DNA of 64,000 bases from Drechslerella dactyloides (lineage: Eukaryota; Ascomycota; Orbiliomycetes; Orbiliales; Orbiliaceae), in assembly GCA_020064725.1 (NCBI GenBank), contig JAGTWJ010000019.1, positions 4,774,001 to 4,838,000 on the forward strand, given 5' to 3'. Position 1 is the first letter of the stretch, and each line of letters starts with the position of its first letter. Under the pieces are notes generated by a model. The model was not told the origin of the DNA. It did no database searches and was given only the letters and a program-made list of their open reading frames with translations. A program made the position numbers and the translations under genes. Below are positions 53,194-64,000 of this stretch, in pieces.

Positions 53194-56100
53194 TCACATG
53201 ATGACACAGCCGGTCTTATCGCCCTGCGCCGCGCCATCATTCCCACTGCTGCGCCTCACAACTTCAAAGCTCTCATCCATCGCGCCGCCACCAACAACTA
53301 CTTCACCAGACCTTGGAAAACCACCTGGCTTCCCATCCTTCCCAGCTTTACGTCCCCAACCCTTCTTGCGCTTCGTCGACGCCGCTCGTGCCGCGTTGCG
53401 TTCCGCTCGACTGCCGCCGCGATTGAGGTTGTTCACGCTCGTGCTGCTGTGCATCCCGCCGCCCATTCCGGGGCCTTGAGCGGCGTAGAATCCACCGTGT
53501 AATGGCGAGCGGCGCGCTGATACTCGTCGTCCTGGCGAAGGGAGCGGCTGGGCGAAAGCTGAGCTTGGTGGCACGGATGGAACGGTCATGAAGGCGGGAT
53601 TCACGTAGCTGGTGTTATCCCCTCGCCCACGCTTCGTATTGCGGGTCCGCTTGGTCGTAGTTGCAGAGCGTGCGGTTGGCGGGTGCACTACGGCTTGGGC
53701 TATCGGTTGGTTGCCGCTGCCGGTATTGCTGCCGCTGCTACCAGATACAGCCAGCATGCTCGACTGAGATGTTGGCGGCGGGTTGACCGTTAGCGATAGC
53801 GTGTTGCGAGTGCTCCCGCCTGTCATCGCCGTTCTGAACTGCGGATGGCCGATACCGGCGGACGAGACGCTGTGTCCTGAGCCGGAGCTGCCCGGCGGCG
53901 GGCCGGGCTGTGCAACCATGGCTGAGACCGGCATCATGCCACGGGGTGGAGTGACAGTGTTAGTCCGTGGTGTTACGGGCGTCACGGGTGCCGTTGACGA
54001 TGTCGCCGGGAGGGAGAGCGGTGCAACTGGCGTCGCGGGCTGGGACACAGACGGCATCGAGGGGATTGAGAGCGCGGGACTTGCTAGTGGCTCATCAGGC
54101 CGCCGGTAGCGGTGGGATGGAAGCCGTGAAAGAAGCGGCTGTTGTAGATGCGGTGGTCGATGTGGTGGGCTATCTGATGGTATCTGCTGCTGTGCTGTCT
54201 GCGGGCGGGAGGGCGACGAAGAGAATTGTGACTGCATCACGGCCGGCGAGCTAGGTTGAGGCGATGCTCGAGGCGTCCGATTGGGAGCAGTCGGTCGCGA
54301 CGGGCTGCTGTTCCCAGCATCAAAGTTCGGTAGCGAGACAATACTTCCGTTGGCTTGAGCGAACGTAGCAGCAGTCCTAGGCGAGAACATTGCAGATTGA
54401 GGACGCTCAGGACGTTCGGTTTGTGCCCTCTGCTGCAGGGGTGGATTCGGTGTTTCCTGCTGCTGCAGCGGAAGCGAGTTTGAGCGGAACTGAACGGGGA
54501 TGATTGGCACCGGAGGGATAGCGGTCGTTCTGTCGTCTAGGAATACCATTTGCGGCATGCTCTCAGGATCCCTTTGCCTCAGTCGCCCTTGGTTAGGGGC
54601 CGTATATTCTGACTGTTGCTGCATCGGGCTTGCCGCCTGTGCAGGCCGCGGCAGCGGCGTTGACGCGACGAGCGGTGAGGGATTGCGCTGCGACTGCTGG
54701 CTCTGAGAAGTGCTAGGTCTCTGATTATCATTATAACCAGTTGAAAGTATACCGCCGGCCGGCTCTCGCTGGATAGAGTTACGGCGCGAGAGAGCTGTCG
54801 ATGGCCGCTCTTCGGTGGGTCGCGATCCAGACGACGAATGCGAGCTTGTTGAAGGTCGTTGACTCGATGCCGAATTTGGGGGCTCCCTCGCTGCACTTTC
54901 CGCCGGAAGCTGCGGCGAGCTGAAGCCTTGGAAGCCAAAGCTGGTGCTTGGTCCCGCACTTACAGATCCATTGCGGGATAGACCGCCCCCAGCAGGGCTG
55001 ACCGGGCTCGTGATCCTCAAGCTTGGGACGTTCCGACGGAGCCTCGGGCTCGAAGCCCCAGATGCAAGAGGATCTCGCTCCCTCCTATCCAGATCCAGTT
55101 CGCTGCCACTGCTCCGCCTGCGTACTCGCTCGTTGGGGTTCGTGATGCCCATGCTTCTCGCACGCTCGAGGAGGCGCGCCTCGTAGTCGTAGAGCGGAAT
55201 CGCGGTGAGCTTCTCCACATATGGTGGAGGTGGTTCGACCCATTCTTCCTCGCGGAGACCCAGCAGACGGTAGTTAGTGACAGCGAAGTTCGGGCCGGGA
55301 TCCGCGCCAGGTCTCCGACGAGGGGTCCGTTCAGCATTAGCTCGCGCCGCCGTTGCCGCTCGCTGGAGAATGGTATGAGACCGGGTATCGGTGTGCGAGT
55401 ACGACCACTCAATCGCCTCGCTTAAAGATACGCCGTCCTCGTCGTCCTCCTCAGCGCGAGAAACATTGGTGCTTTGGCGAGAAATGGACGGGGTTGATGA
55501 AGTTGACGCCATTGTCTCGGTATGGGTCGGCGTTATTCCGGTGGGCAATGGAGGGACTGGGGGAGCGCCAATGACAGACCTCCTCTGCTGTCGCTGAGCC
55601 ACAGTCCGTCGTCTGACAATATTGACTTCAGCTTCCATGTCGTTCTGTTGCTCCTCAAGCTGCTCCAGTTCTGCATTCGATCCATCTCCTACATCTATTG
55701 ATATCATCTGTCGTTCGCCTTTGCTTGGACTCCTGGCGAAATCAAATATGACGAGACGACCGCCTTCCAAGCCTTCGACATCGTCGCCTCCATCGCTCTC
55801 GATTCCAGCGGCGACGGCAATAAGCCTCTCGCCCTTTGACGTCATGGAGAACGCCAATCCTGCGAGCCCCTTGACGTCGGCCACTTTTTTCCCTTGAACG
55901 AAATTATTCCGCGTCCTATCCACAGAGTGTTGCCACTGCGGCATGAACGTGGCCCCAATGTGCAAACTGTTCCTGGTCGCTGGCGTCATACTTCCACTGG
56001 CCTCACCATTTCCATTACCGTCGCCAGAATTTTCTAGATCCGTAGGGATACCGTAGATCCAGACAGATCTGGAGCCAAAGCCCGAGGCAACGACCCCGCC

Positions 56101-57608
56101 ATCACTGCTCGGTGCGGGGAGCATGGTTGGAGGCAATGGATTAACGGTCGGCGCCGAGAAATAGGTGTGTCCATTTCGCAGATCATCCACCCGGACAGCG
56201 CGGAAGGACGCAAACGCCTTATCGTACGTGAACGTCCACGAGGAGTTATCACCGTGGTGGGTCAGTAGCGCGGCGTGAGAGATATCCCGCGAGGTAGTTG
56301 GGAAGAGAATCTGCGTCGTCCACATCTGGACAAGCGACTCTGCTGCCACCATGACATCTGAGAAGAAGGGAGCTGATATGACCACTGTAGCGGGGCTCCC
56401 AGAGTTGAGGGTAGACCCGATGAGAACAGTTCCATCCAGCGAGAAGCACAGTGAGTCCACCAGGTCGCATTTCACAGCGCGTTTCTGGTCGAAGCCTTCG
56501 GCGAGGGAGATAACTTCCACGCCCCCGTCGAATGCAACGGCCAGCACAGACCCATCGGGAGACAGCGCGATTGCTCTGGGCGCATTGTCGAGATCTAGGG
56601 TTCTCACTCGCTTAATCCGGGTCTTAGTCAGATCGTAGATATTGACCTTGTGCTCGCTGGACAGCACAGCCATCACGGACCCATCGTCCATGATGGTAGC
56701 GCTAGTCGGCCGTCGCAGGATCTTGAGTTCTCGCTTGATAGCGACCGGCAGCTCCTTCGACGTCGTCGTCGTATCGATGACTATCATCCGCGACGAGGAG
56801 ATGGCGAGCAGGTAGGTCCCACGTGGTGAGAACTCGTATTTGAAGACCTCACCACCGGGCACAGCCGCGGAAGAAGACAGACTGCGGCAGACCAGCTGAA
56901 CCTCCGTCGTCGCCGGGCGCAGCATCGATTCGAACAAACCCCGTCGGGAGGCGTGACTGAATTGGTGCACGAGGGACGTAAGATTCTCCGGGGTATCTTC
57001 GATGTCCCTGGCCGTAGCTATGCCGCATTGCGCCAGCTGCCGGGCGTAGAGAAAGCAAGACCGCGACGCCTGATACCATGAGGAGTTTATCAAGGTCAAA
57101 GAATCGAATTCGTTCGGGGAGCAGAAGTAGAGGATCCTGGTGGCGTGGGTTGAGGCGGGCGCAACGCATTTCAGGTTAGCGGGACATGCTCATCTCGATC
57201 TCGAAAGGGTGCCAAACGGCAGCTGAAAGAGCGCGATAATGCGAGATCGAAGGTGCGTGGAACGTGCAATCTCCCTGCTACTTACTGCTGCATAATCTCC
57301 CGTGGTAGTCGCGAGAAGGCTGAAGGGCCGCGCCGGGCAGCCTTCTCCCATCCCTTTTGCGCATCGGTATTGTGAGTGGTGGCGATGGACGCCAAGTTGT
57401 CAGCGGCGTTGGCCGCTATCTCCGCCGACATTCTTCCCTTGCCTTTCTTGTCGATTGAGCTTCGCGGGCGGGCGTCGGAAACGGTCGTGTCCGGTAGGAT
57501 ATCGTCGTCGATGGAGATGTTGGCGACCGCGGCCATGTTGGCGGTCGGTATCGTGGTCGAGGTATCGATATTCGTCGACGAGGCTGTTCTTTCCGGGAAC
57601 GATGCCAT
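53194..57608 (-). CDS. Large F-box/beta-propeller protein with C-terminal CAAX box
   Basis: Exons 57608-57286 and 57136-53194 give 1421 residues. An F-box-like motif lies at about 98-145 (FSRLPREIMQQILYFCSP, SLTLINSSWYQASRSCFLYA), so the protein may be an SCF substrate receptor. The intron falls inside this motif. Residues about 190-500 contain WD-like blade sequences (YEFSPRGTYLLAISSSRMIV, ATIMDDGSVMAVLSSEHKVN, IALSPDGSVLAVAFDGG, LCFSLDGTVLIGST, GGVVASGFGSRSVWIYGIP). The remaining ~800 residues are Ser/Pro/Gln/Arg-rich and disordered, with a Lys/Arg-rich patch (RAASTKRKKGWGRKAGKDGK) near the end. The last four residues are Cys-Val-Ile-Met, a CAAX box of the farnesylated type. The start is the first true ATG; an upstream in-frame TTG is not used. 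Substrate and pathway are unknown. Confidence 0.9.
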
Positions 57609-59900
57609 CTCCAAAGCCCGTTTTGGCCGAGCTAGGCTGCCTTGTCGGCCTCCTCTCCTCCTCGCGGCCGCTGGTCGCTGTCTGCCGTTTGGGTCCCCTA
57701 TTTCCTGCCGACGATGCTGCAGGTGGTGCTTGGCCGGTCTGGCTGCTTGTTCTGGTGATTCTTCAACCGGCGTTCTTTGTGTGACGGCGTCGGGAAGAAG
57801 TGAAAAGGAGGTACAGAAAACAGGCTGAGCGGTTCGTTAAGACGGACTTTTAAGATGAAGCCGGTAATTATAAGAATTGTTCGCTGCCTGCACCTTCGCG
57901 AGTTAGCGTGAGCACGGCGGAACGACCGAAGAGTCTGGTTAGCTGACTTGGCCCGGTCGGTGCTGTGGAATATATCAGCATGGCCGCGGAGGGGAGCGCG
58001 GAACGTACGGTGATGCAATGGATTGTTCTAACGGAAGGCACCCGACGGCGGGCGATGCGATGCGATAATATATTTAATATGACGGACTGCAAGCCCGCTG
58101 GCTGGCTTGATGGACGCGGGATTGAAACCAGCCTGAGATTTGTAAATTTCCGAACGGGAAGCTGGGCTGGGGCAAGGAGAACAGGGCCAAATATAGCTCA
58201 GAGGGCCACTTGGACCATGTAATCGGTATAAGATGGACGCGGACGGCTTCTCGCGTTCAGCCTCAGTCAGTTGGCTGATACTCGGATGAAGGTGGAGGGC
58301 TAGTTGATATCAGATCAGAATATAAGAAAGAGTAAGCCCAATCTGCTCAGTCTCCTGCTCTAGTCATGACAGCTGCCACGAATTATGTTCGAGCTATGCC
58401 TTGGGCGGGGACTCAGATCCGTGGGCAAATCGAGGCAGCTTTTGGCGGCTAAAAGACCGGTACCTGTTGATGACTCTCAGTATCGCGGCCTGATGTAATC
58501 AGATCACGGTGTTTGGTAGTTGCCTTCCAACGAAGTTCAAGAACAGGTTTTTTTAAAATTCTGTCGTGCCGGCTTCGAATCAAGCCAACTTCCCTGCCAG
58601 CGGGGGAGGCAAGGGCCAGCCGTATTCGTAATTAACTGCGAAGACTGGAATGCGAATACTTAGATCCCCCACCCCAGCCGCGAATATCTCAGAACCAAAT
58701 AAATCCTTCTATACGATCACGACGCCCTTGGTGGTGGTACATGCACGCATGCAGACACTGTTCGTACCATGTGGGTATGTACCATGTATACCTGCGCCGT
58801 TGTATACCCAGTGCTCAGTTTCGACTCGTTGATGGCCGATGCATGTCGCAAACCGCTCGGCTCAACTTGACTCCATTGCCACCTGATCCGGCATACCTCC
58901 CCAGCTTCTCGATACAGACACAGCCATAGAGAATAAACCCCTCTGCTGGCCTCGACGTTGACTAGAACAAAAGTCGTCACAGTACAACTGTTATCAATCA
59001 ACCTAAGGCCAGAAAACAGAATGCGATTCGATGCAGTGTAATGTCCGGTACATGCCATGCCATGCCATGCCATGCTCGGCCTATGCCCTTGCTCATGCCT
59101 CATGCTCTCCTCATGCTCACACCTCCCTCCCACCATGGCCCCAGGCTTGGCTGCTACCTCGCAGGCCCTGCTCCCGGCCTGTCAATGCAAACACTGCGGC
59201 CGCAAGACAGATGCTCCTTCCAAAGCTATCTCAGTCGGAAGATTCTCCACGCTTTGGTCGGCGTAGTTTGAAGCAGAAATGTTGTCTTTCTTGTTCTGTC
59301 TGACGCGGGGAATATAATCGTATAACTCGTCGGTTAGAACATATAAAAGTTAATTACAACGTAGTATGATCCGATTGTCACCCTTGTCAACGTTCCCTTA
59401 TTTCCGTTTCGATTGATTCTATTTTTTTCTCGAAACCCAAGCGAACGGGTGACTTCTTTTTTTCCTTCGTTTCCAGATGCCGACTGCACGAGGCAAAAAG
59501 CTTCTTTACCCTAGTCGTCGGCCGAGGCAGCGAACCAATCTTTCTTTTTGCCCCTCCGTTCGGCCCGATCAGATTCTATTCCTCGCTAGCACATTCCCGT
59601 TCTCATGCTGACCAGCTAGGCTAGAGTTAGGCAGCGAATCACCCAAAGTCCGCTGCGAAAAAGCTGGACGCAAACATCCGCGCGAGTTGAACCAGCCGTA
59701 ACGTTAAGCCAGTTGGAGCTCTGTCTCGTAGATCAACAAGCAGGAGAAGTCCGAGCAAAGATGCACGTATGTACCAGAGATGTACCTAGGAAGTCAATGA
59801 CCTGCAATGGCCCTAGTTGTCTACATGCCCACAGTATACATGTCAGGAAACGAATAACATCAATCACCTCAAGATATTAGTGGTGTCGGAAAGCTATATA
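57609..59900. other. Gene-free region upstream of the F-box gene
   Basis: No gene supported. The first ~400 bases are GC-rich and probably promoter. CATGCCATGC repeats lie at 59053-59075 and T-rich runs at 59428-59466. Open frames are short and overlapping. Confidence 0.55.
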
Positions 59901-62900
59901 AAATAAATCCAAATATTCAAACTGACAGGGCTAATCTATTCGACGCTGTCCGCGAATCGGTAGCTTATCTGTGGAAATGGTCAGCGATCCTGCAATTTAA
60001 TCAAATGCCAAATGCATGCGCCTGCGGGTTCAAAGGATCAGAGCTTCCTTCACTCTGCAGCCGCTCGACTAGCTAGCTCCTAGGCTTGTCCTGGTCGATC
60101 GCCTGCCCTTCGACGGATACTCACCAGCCGCGCCAGTCGAGGGCCCTGTCTCTCCCTCGTCTTCGCGTCGGGGCTTACCAAAGCAGACCCGTCTGGAATT
60201 GAGGCAGAGTTGGATTATTCATACGGAATGGGTCCAAGGAGCTTGTACTATTGTCTCATGGCGCCAGCTTGTTGGATGGTACTTCTTGCGTGTTTTTTCT
60301 GCATCGCGTATTCGTTGTTCCCTGCAGTCTCGACACAACACTTTCCACGCGCAACGTTGCGCCCTCACGATCTGCCTAATTCAAGCAGCCGTCTTGATCT
60401 TCGTATTTGATATTGAAAGGCCAGAATGAAATGATTCGCATGGCATTATTTTGGCAGTCATCAGAATCTAGCGTATATTTACACCAAGTAGCTCAAAAAT
60501 CTTGAAAAGTGGTACCTTGATCGTCATACATGCATTAGACTTAGAGACACACTGGCTTTGCAGATATATATTTCAACACCTGCAGCTGCGCGGGTGCGAC
60601 AAGAATTTGTTATTTTCAAATCTTCTTCACAAAGTCAGGCATTGCAAATCTCGATCAATTATCAGACCTCATGTTGTCATTGATATTTGTGACGAATCGC
60701 CTGCGGATTGCACATTGGCCTCTAATGATTATGCCCACGACGGATGTCGCACCCTCCAGAATATCAATCCGATAGCCAGCTGCCAGGCCAGATCTATAGG
60801 AATCGCAAGAATGACTCCAGGCAGATACTCCAATTGATAGCAGCTCAAAGTTCCGAGCACTGAGCAAATGAACTCGGCTGAGGTTCACGTGCTTTTTCAC
60901 ATTCGTTTTTCTACCAAGTTCCGAATTATTACTCAACATCTGCACCTCTCCATTGTGTGTCCCCTTTGCACTTCACAATATCTGCCTGCGAAGGGTGTAG
61001 CTTCATCTTTTTAAATCAATTAATGTCTAAAAAAAAAACTTTAGTATACGTATATTCATATAATATACATACCCCTTGTCATGACTTGGTGCCATACCAG
61101 CTCTAAATCTAATACAATATAAATTATGTTGATTCGCAACTGGGTTTTTCCGAATTGTTTAGGGGTTAATTTGATCGAAGGTAAATGACAGTCGATTTGC
61201 TCATATGGTGAAATGTTAGCCGGCCCCTCAATAAATGCTGGGCATACCATCTTTCGCTATCGCCGCACCTTCCCAAGACTATCTGATAATTTGTTCAGAT
61301 GACGCTGGTATATTTATAGACACGAATATGTAATCTATCACCGCGGTGCCGAATCCTCAGGTATCTGGGATTAACCCCGCCAGGGCCGTTACATTACCCC
61401 GTATAGACACGTTTCCCGGATGATCAGGAAAGGAAGATAAGAAAATTTGAACTGGGGTCTTCGTGTCGGTATATATCCCTGTGACATCCTTTGTATGGGG
61501 TGGCGATAGCGCGCTGAGATCCTATTTTCTTGATCCTGGATCCTATGGGTAGCTATCACCGCATGTGCACGTGAATCATGTTAATATCTAATCATCGGAC
61601 ATCGGACATCGAACATCAACATTCTAAACTCGGGGAAGATATCGATGGGCCTAACGTGCCAACATATGTATCCTACACCCTGTCGTGCCGTCTCTATGGC
61701 TACCATCTGTCCATCCACGTTGCAGGTATCAATAGATCCCCATGTATGTGAGCTACGTCAAGCCATGCGTTAATTCCGGCAATGAGGCTTCCAGACATGC
61801 TGCAATTGGGAAGTGTAGAGACCAAGCGGAGAGAACACCACAGGTTGGAAACGGGAGACAAAAAGTCTGAGACGAGAAATAGAGAGGAGGATGATACGGT
61901 GAGCTGTTCTATGGAATCAAGATTATCAGTGTTGGCTGCACGCTTTGGTGGATCTCGTTCAGGAGCTCGTTCAACTGCCGTCGACACAGGCCTCTACTAT
62001 ATCCAGGCATATGCATAGCTATTCCCACGCTCCGACTAGCTTGGCCATTGGGCTGCCACATTCCACCATCAAATTATCTTGTAGGTAAGTATAGTATTAT
62101 GTAAGTGCTCCTTATTATTAGAATCTAAAATAGATCCAACTCTACGGATGGTCGATCAGAGCTGAGTACAATGCATGCAATACTCTATTTCGACGTGCAT
62201 TTCGGCCGACAGCGTCCTGAACTCCGATCGGCTTGGCTGCATGAACCGAAAGCCAAGTGCGGAACATACGTTTCAGGATAGCCCTATCAACACACAGCCG
62301 GTGTGCTGTGTGATGTCGTCACTTTCTTTACTCATGTTCTGGAAATACGAGACTGCGCCTCTGCTCTGTCTACAACAGCCTTTTGAACAAGGAGCGCTAG
62401 AGCGCCTCCTACCCGTTCGCGACTGCCGTCTTAAGCTGCGCACAGCTCGCGAAGCCCAATATCCCTCCCTCGTCTTGTAAACTTTAGCCATTGTCACGGA
62501 AGCACTTTCTTCCGCTGTCGACATGTCGGGATCCCGGAGCATCTGGCGGCCGCTGGTCGCTAGGTCTGGTGCGAGTCATTACATTGTTGTGTTGCTTCGG
62601 CCATTGCTACATCCTCCTTCAACGGATCCTGGTCTGAACCTTCTCCAAATCTACCAACGGATCTAATCCAAGATGTAAAGGAGGGCTAGTCTGCGGCAAT
62701 TTCTCACAGCTCACTCGATATCTCTGTCTGGTGAGATGTCTATGTGATTTATTTCTCGGGAAACAATACTCCAAAATTAGTCCACTTCCGTCTGGCTTCG
62801 CATCAGGCGACAGTCCTTTCGCAGTAAGACCTTACAGGAAAATAGTAGATTACATGTGCACAGCGACGCTTGGTTTGTGCGGAACGAAACATGGGTAGCG

Positions 62901-64000
62901 GTACCTATACCGAAACGCTTGGCATTATCTATCTGCTACAGATGGGACGGATCCTGCCGCAAGGGATCGATGATTTGTCTTCGCATGGCATGAGGGCTTC
63001 GACCCTTGTGATTTTCTGGAATACGTTGACGGCGAAGCCGGAATTGGAAATTTGACCGCCGAGTTGGCTGCGAGTCTCAAGCCAGTTCCGCAGCGGCGTT
63101 CGGAACTTGCTTGGCCATGCATGCAACCAGCTATTGCATGTAATCGGTTTAGTCTGCCGTTTACATGGCCCATGTGGCATAGGGATAGGTCGTGAATTTT
63201 GAGTGATCAGTATCCTCAAAAATCACAACGAGGGTGCCTGTCTCGTATCACTTCGAAAGTTTAAATTTCGAGAGGTCCCGGCTTGCAATATAATAATGAC
63301 TAGTTTCAACTGGAACCCCTTGTTTCTGCTCGGAATGATTTCAATGACTTCGTAGCAGACTCGGTGGAAGCGTAGTGCCAGTGGTGAGACCCCGTACGAA
63401 GTATAGCCACGTTAGATAACACCAGTGCGTCCTAGAGGCATGCATGGTAGATGGTAGAGCTCTAGAGAAGCATGTGCCGCATAACGTTGACTGGGTGTCA
63501 GCTTCAAATTACGTGTTGTAATGGAATTTGGCCTTGGATCCGTTATACGCGTACTTGTGCGGGGCAATGCAGTAAGCTGCGTCTTGCATTTGGCATCGTT
63601 TGGACATAACGTTATCACGGGGCCCGCCTGGCCGGGACATAGTCTTGAGTTGAGGCTGGTCTCGAGGCGGCTGACGCTGACGAGGTCGCGTCGGCAGCGC
63701 CACAGCGAAACAACACACCGATGGCTTGTGGAATCCGGAAATTAAGAACGAACACAGTCTCGATAAAAATCATGATATCAATCATTACGATCGCGATATC
63801 GATTGTGAATCCTGTAAAGCTTCTTGCCTATCTCCCGCGGGAAGACCACTTGGTCGAACCAGCCGTATACTCCTACTTTATACATACGGTTGAAATCACT
63901 GTTCCTATCCCGATTTCTTGGCCTGAAAATGTATTTGTCTCTGGCCTTGAGGCTGCTTGTAGAAATAAATAGGACGTCTGCCTAAGTTTGATATATTGAT
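59901..64000. other. Gene-free region to the window end
   Basis: No supported gene in about 4.1 kb. Frames such as 60199-60429, 61782-62018, 62175-62480 and 63721-63972 are short and have no recognisable pattern or good splice partners. ATCGGACATCGGACATCGAACATC at 61594-61617 is a short tandem repeat. The right edge may contain the 5' or 3' part of a gene beyond the window. Confidence 0.5.

Overview
The window looks like nuclear DNA of a filamentous ascomycete (Pezizomycotina). Genes are split by many short introns (about 50-130 nt, GTATGT/GTAAGT-type donors, CTAAC-like branch sites). They include ribosomal protein eL31, the proteasome ubiquitin receptor Rpn13, mitochondrial threonyl-tRNA synthetase, the small U2AF subunit, CTNNBL1 and an AbaA/TEC1-type TEA regulator. 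I cannot place it below subphylum. No rRNA, tRNA or CRISPR array was recognised, and no transposase or reverse transcriptase gene was seen. All splice sites were read by eye from frame continuity, junction consensus and family resemblance.

Layout. 1.3-5.4 kb: eL31 and an Artemis-type SNM1 nuclease, both minus strand. 5.5-10.3 kb: an accessory stretch with two inverted copies (A minus, B plus) of an unknown membrane-protein family, a small hypothetical gene and several short palindromic elements. 11.4-22.1 kb: a conserved hypothetical, RPN13, a third diverged family copy (C), MST1, a small Cys-rich ORF and an Ino4-like bHLH factor. 23.4-32.9 kb: a more AT-rich island with a complete but very divergent alpha-tubulin, a presequence-like protein carrying a palindromic element in frame, a PIN-domain nuclease with a mitochondrial-type N-terminus, and two unknown proteins. 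33.3-41.4 kb: U2AF small subunit and CTNNBL1 (convergent), then a 13-exon auxin-efflux-carrier family transporter. 41.4-46.9 kb: abaA behind a 3.3 kb gene-free upstream region. 48.9-57.6 kb: a probable pseudogene, an unknown ORF, a Ser/Gly/Thr-rich secreted wall-type protein, and a 1421-residue F-box/beta-propeller protein ending in a CAAX box. 57.6-64 kb: no gene supported.

Functional themes. Housekeeping genes (translation, proteasome, splicing, mitochondrial translation) sit in GC-richer blocks with long open exons. Between them lie AT-richer segments with fast-evolving paralogues, decayed repeats and a tiny palindromic mobile element. The observations most worth following are: (1) the divergent alpha-tubulin, in which the catalytic alpha-Glu254 position aligns with valine; (2) a paralogue family whose intron (about 93% identical, A versus B) is far better conserved than its exons (about 70%); (3) the 52-bp palindromic element with a clean 8-bp target duplication, a relative of which is translated inside a protein; (4) the prenylation motif on the F-box/beta-propeller protein.
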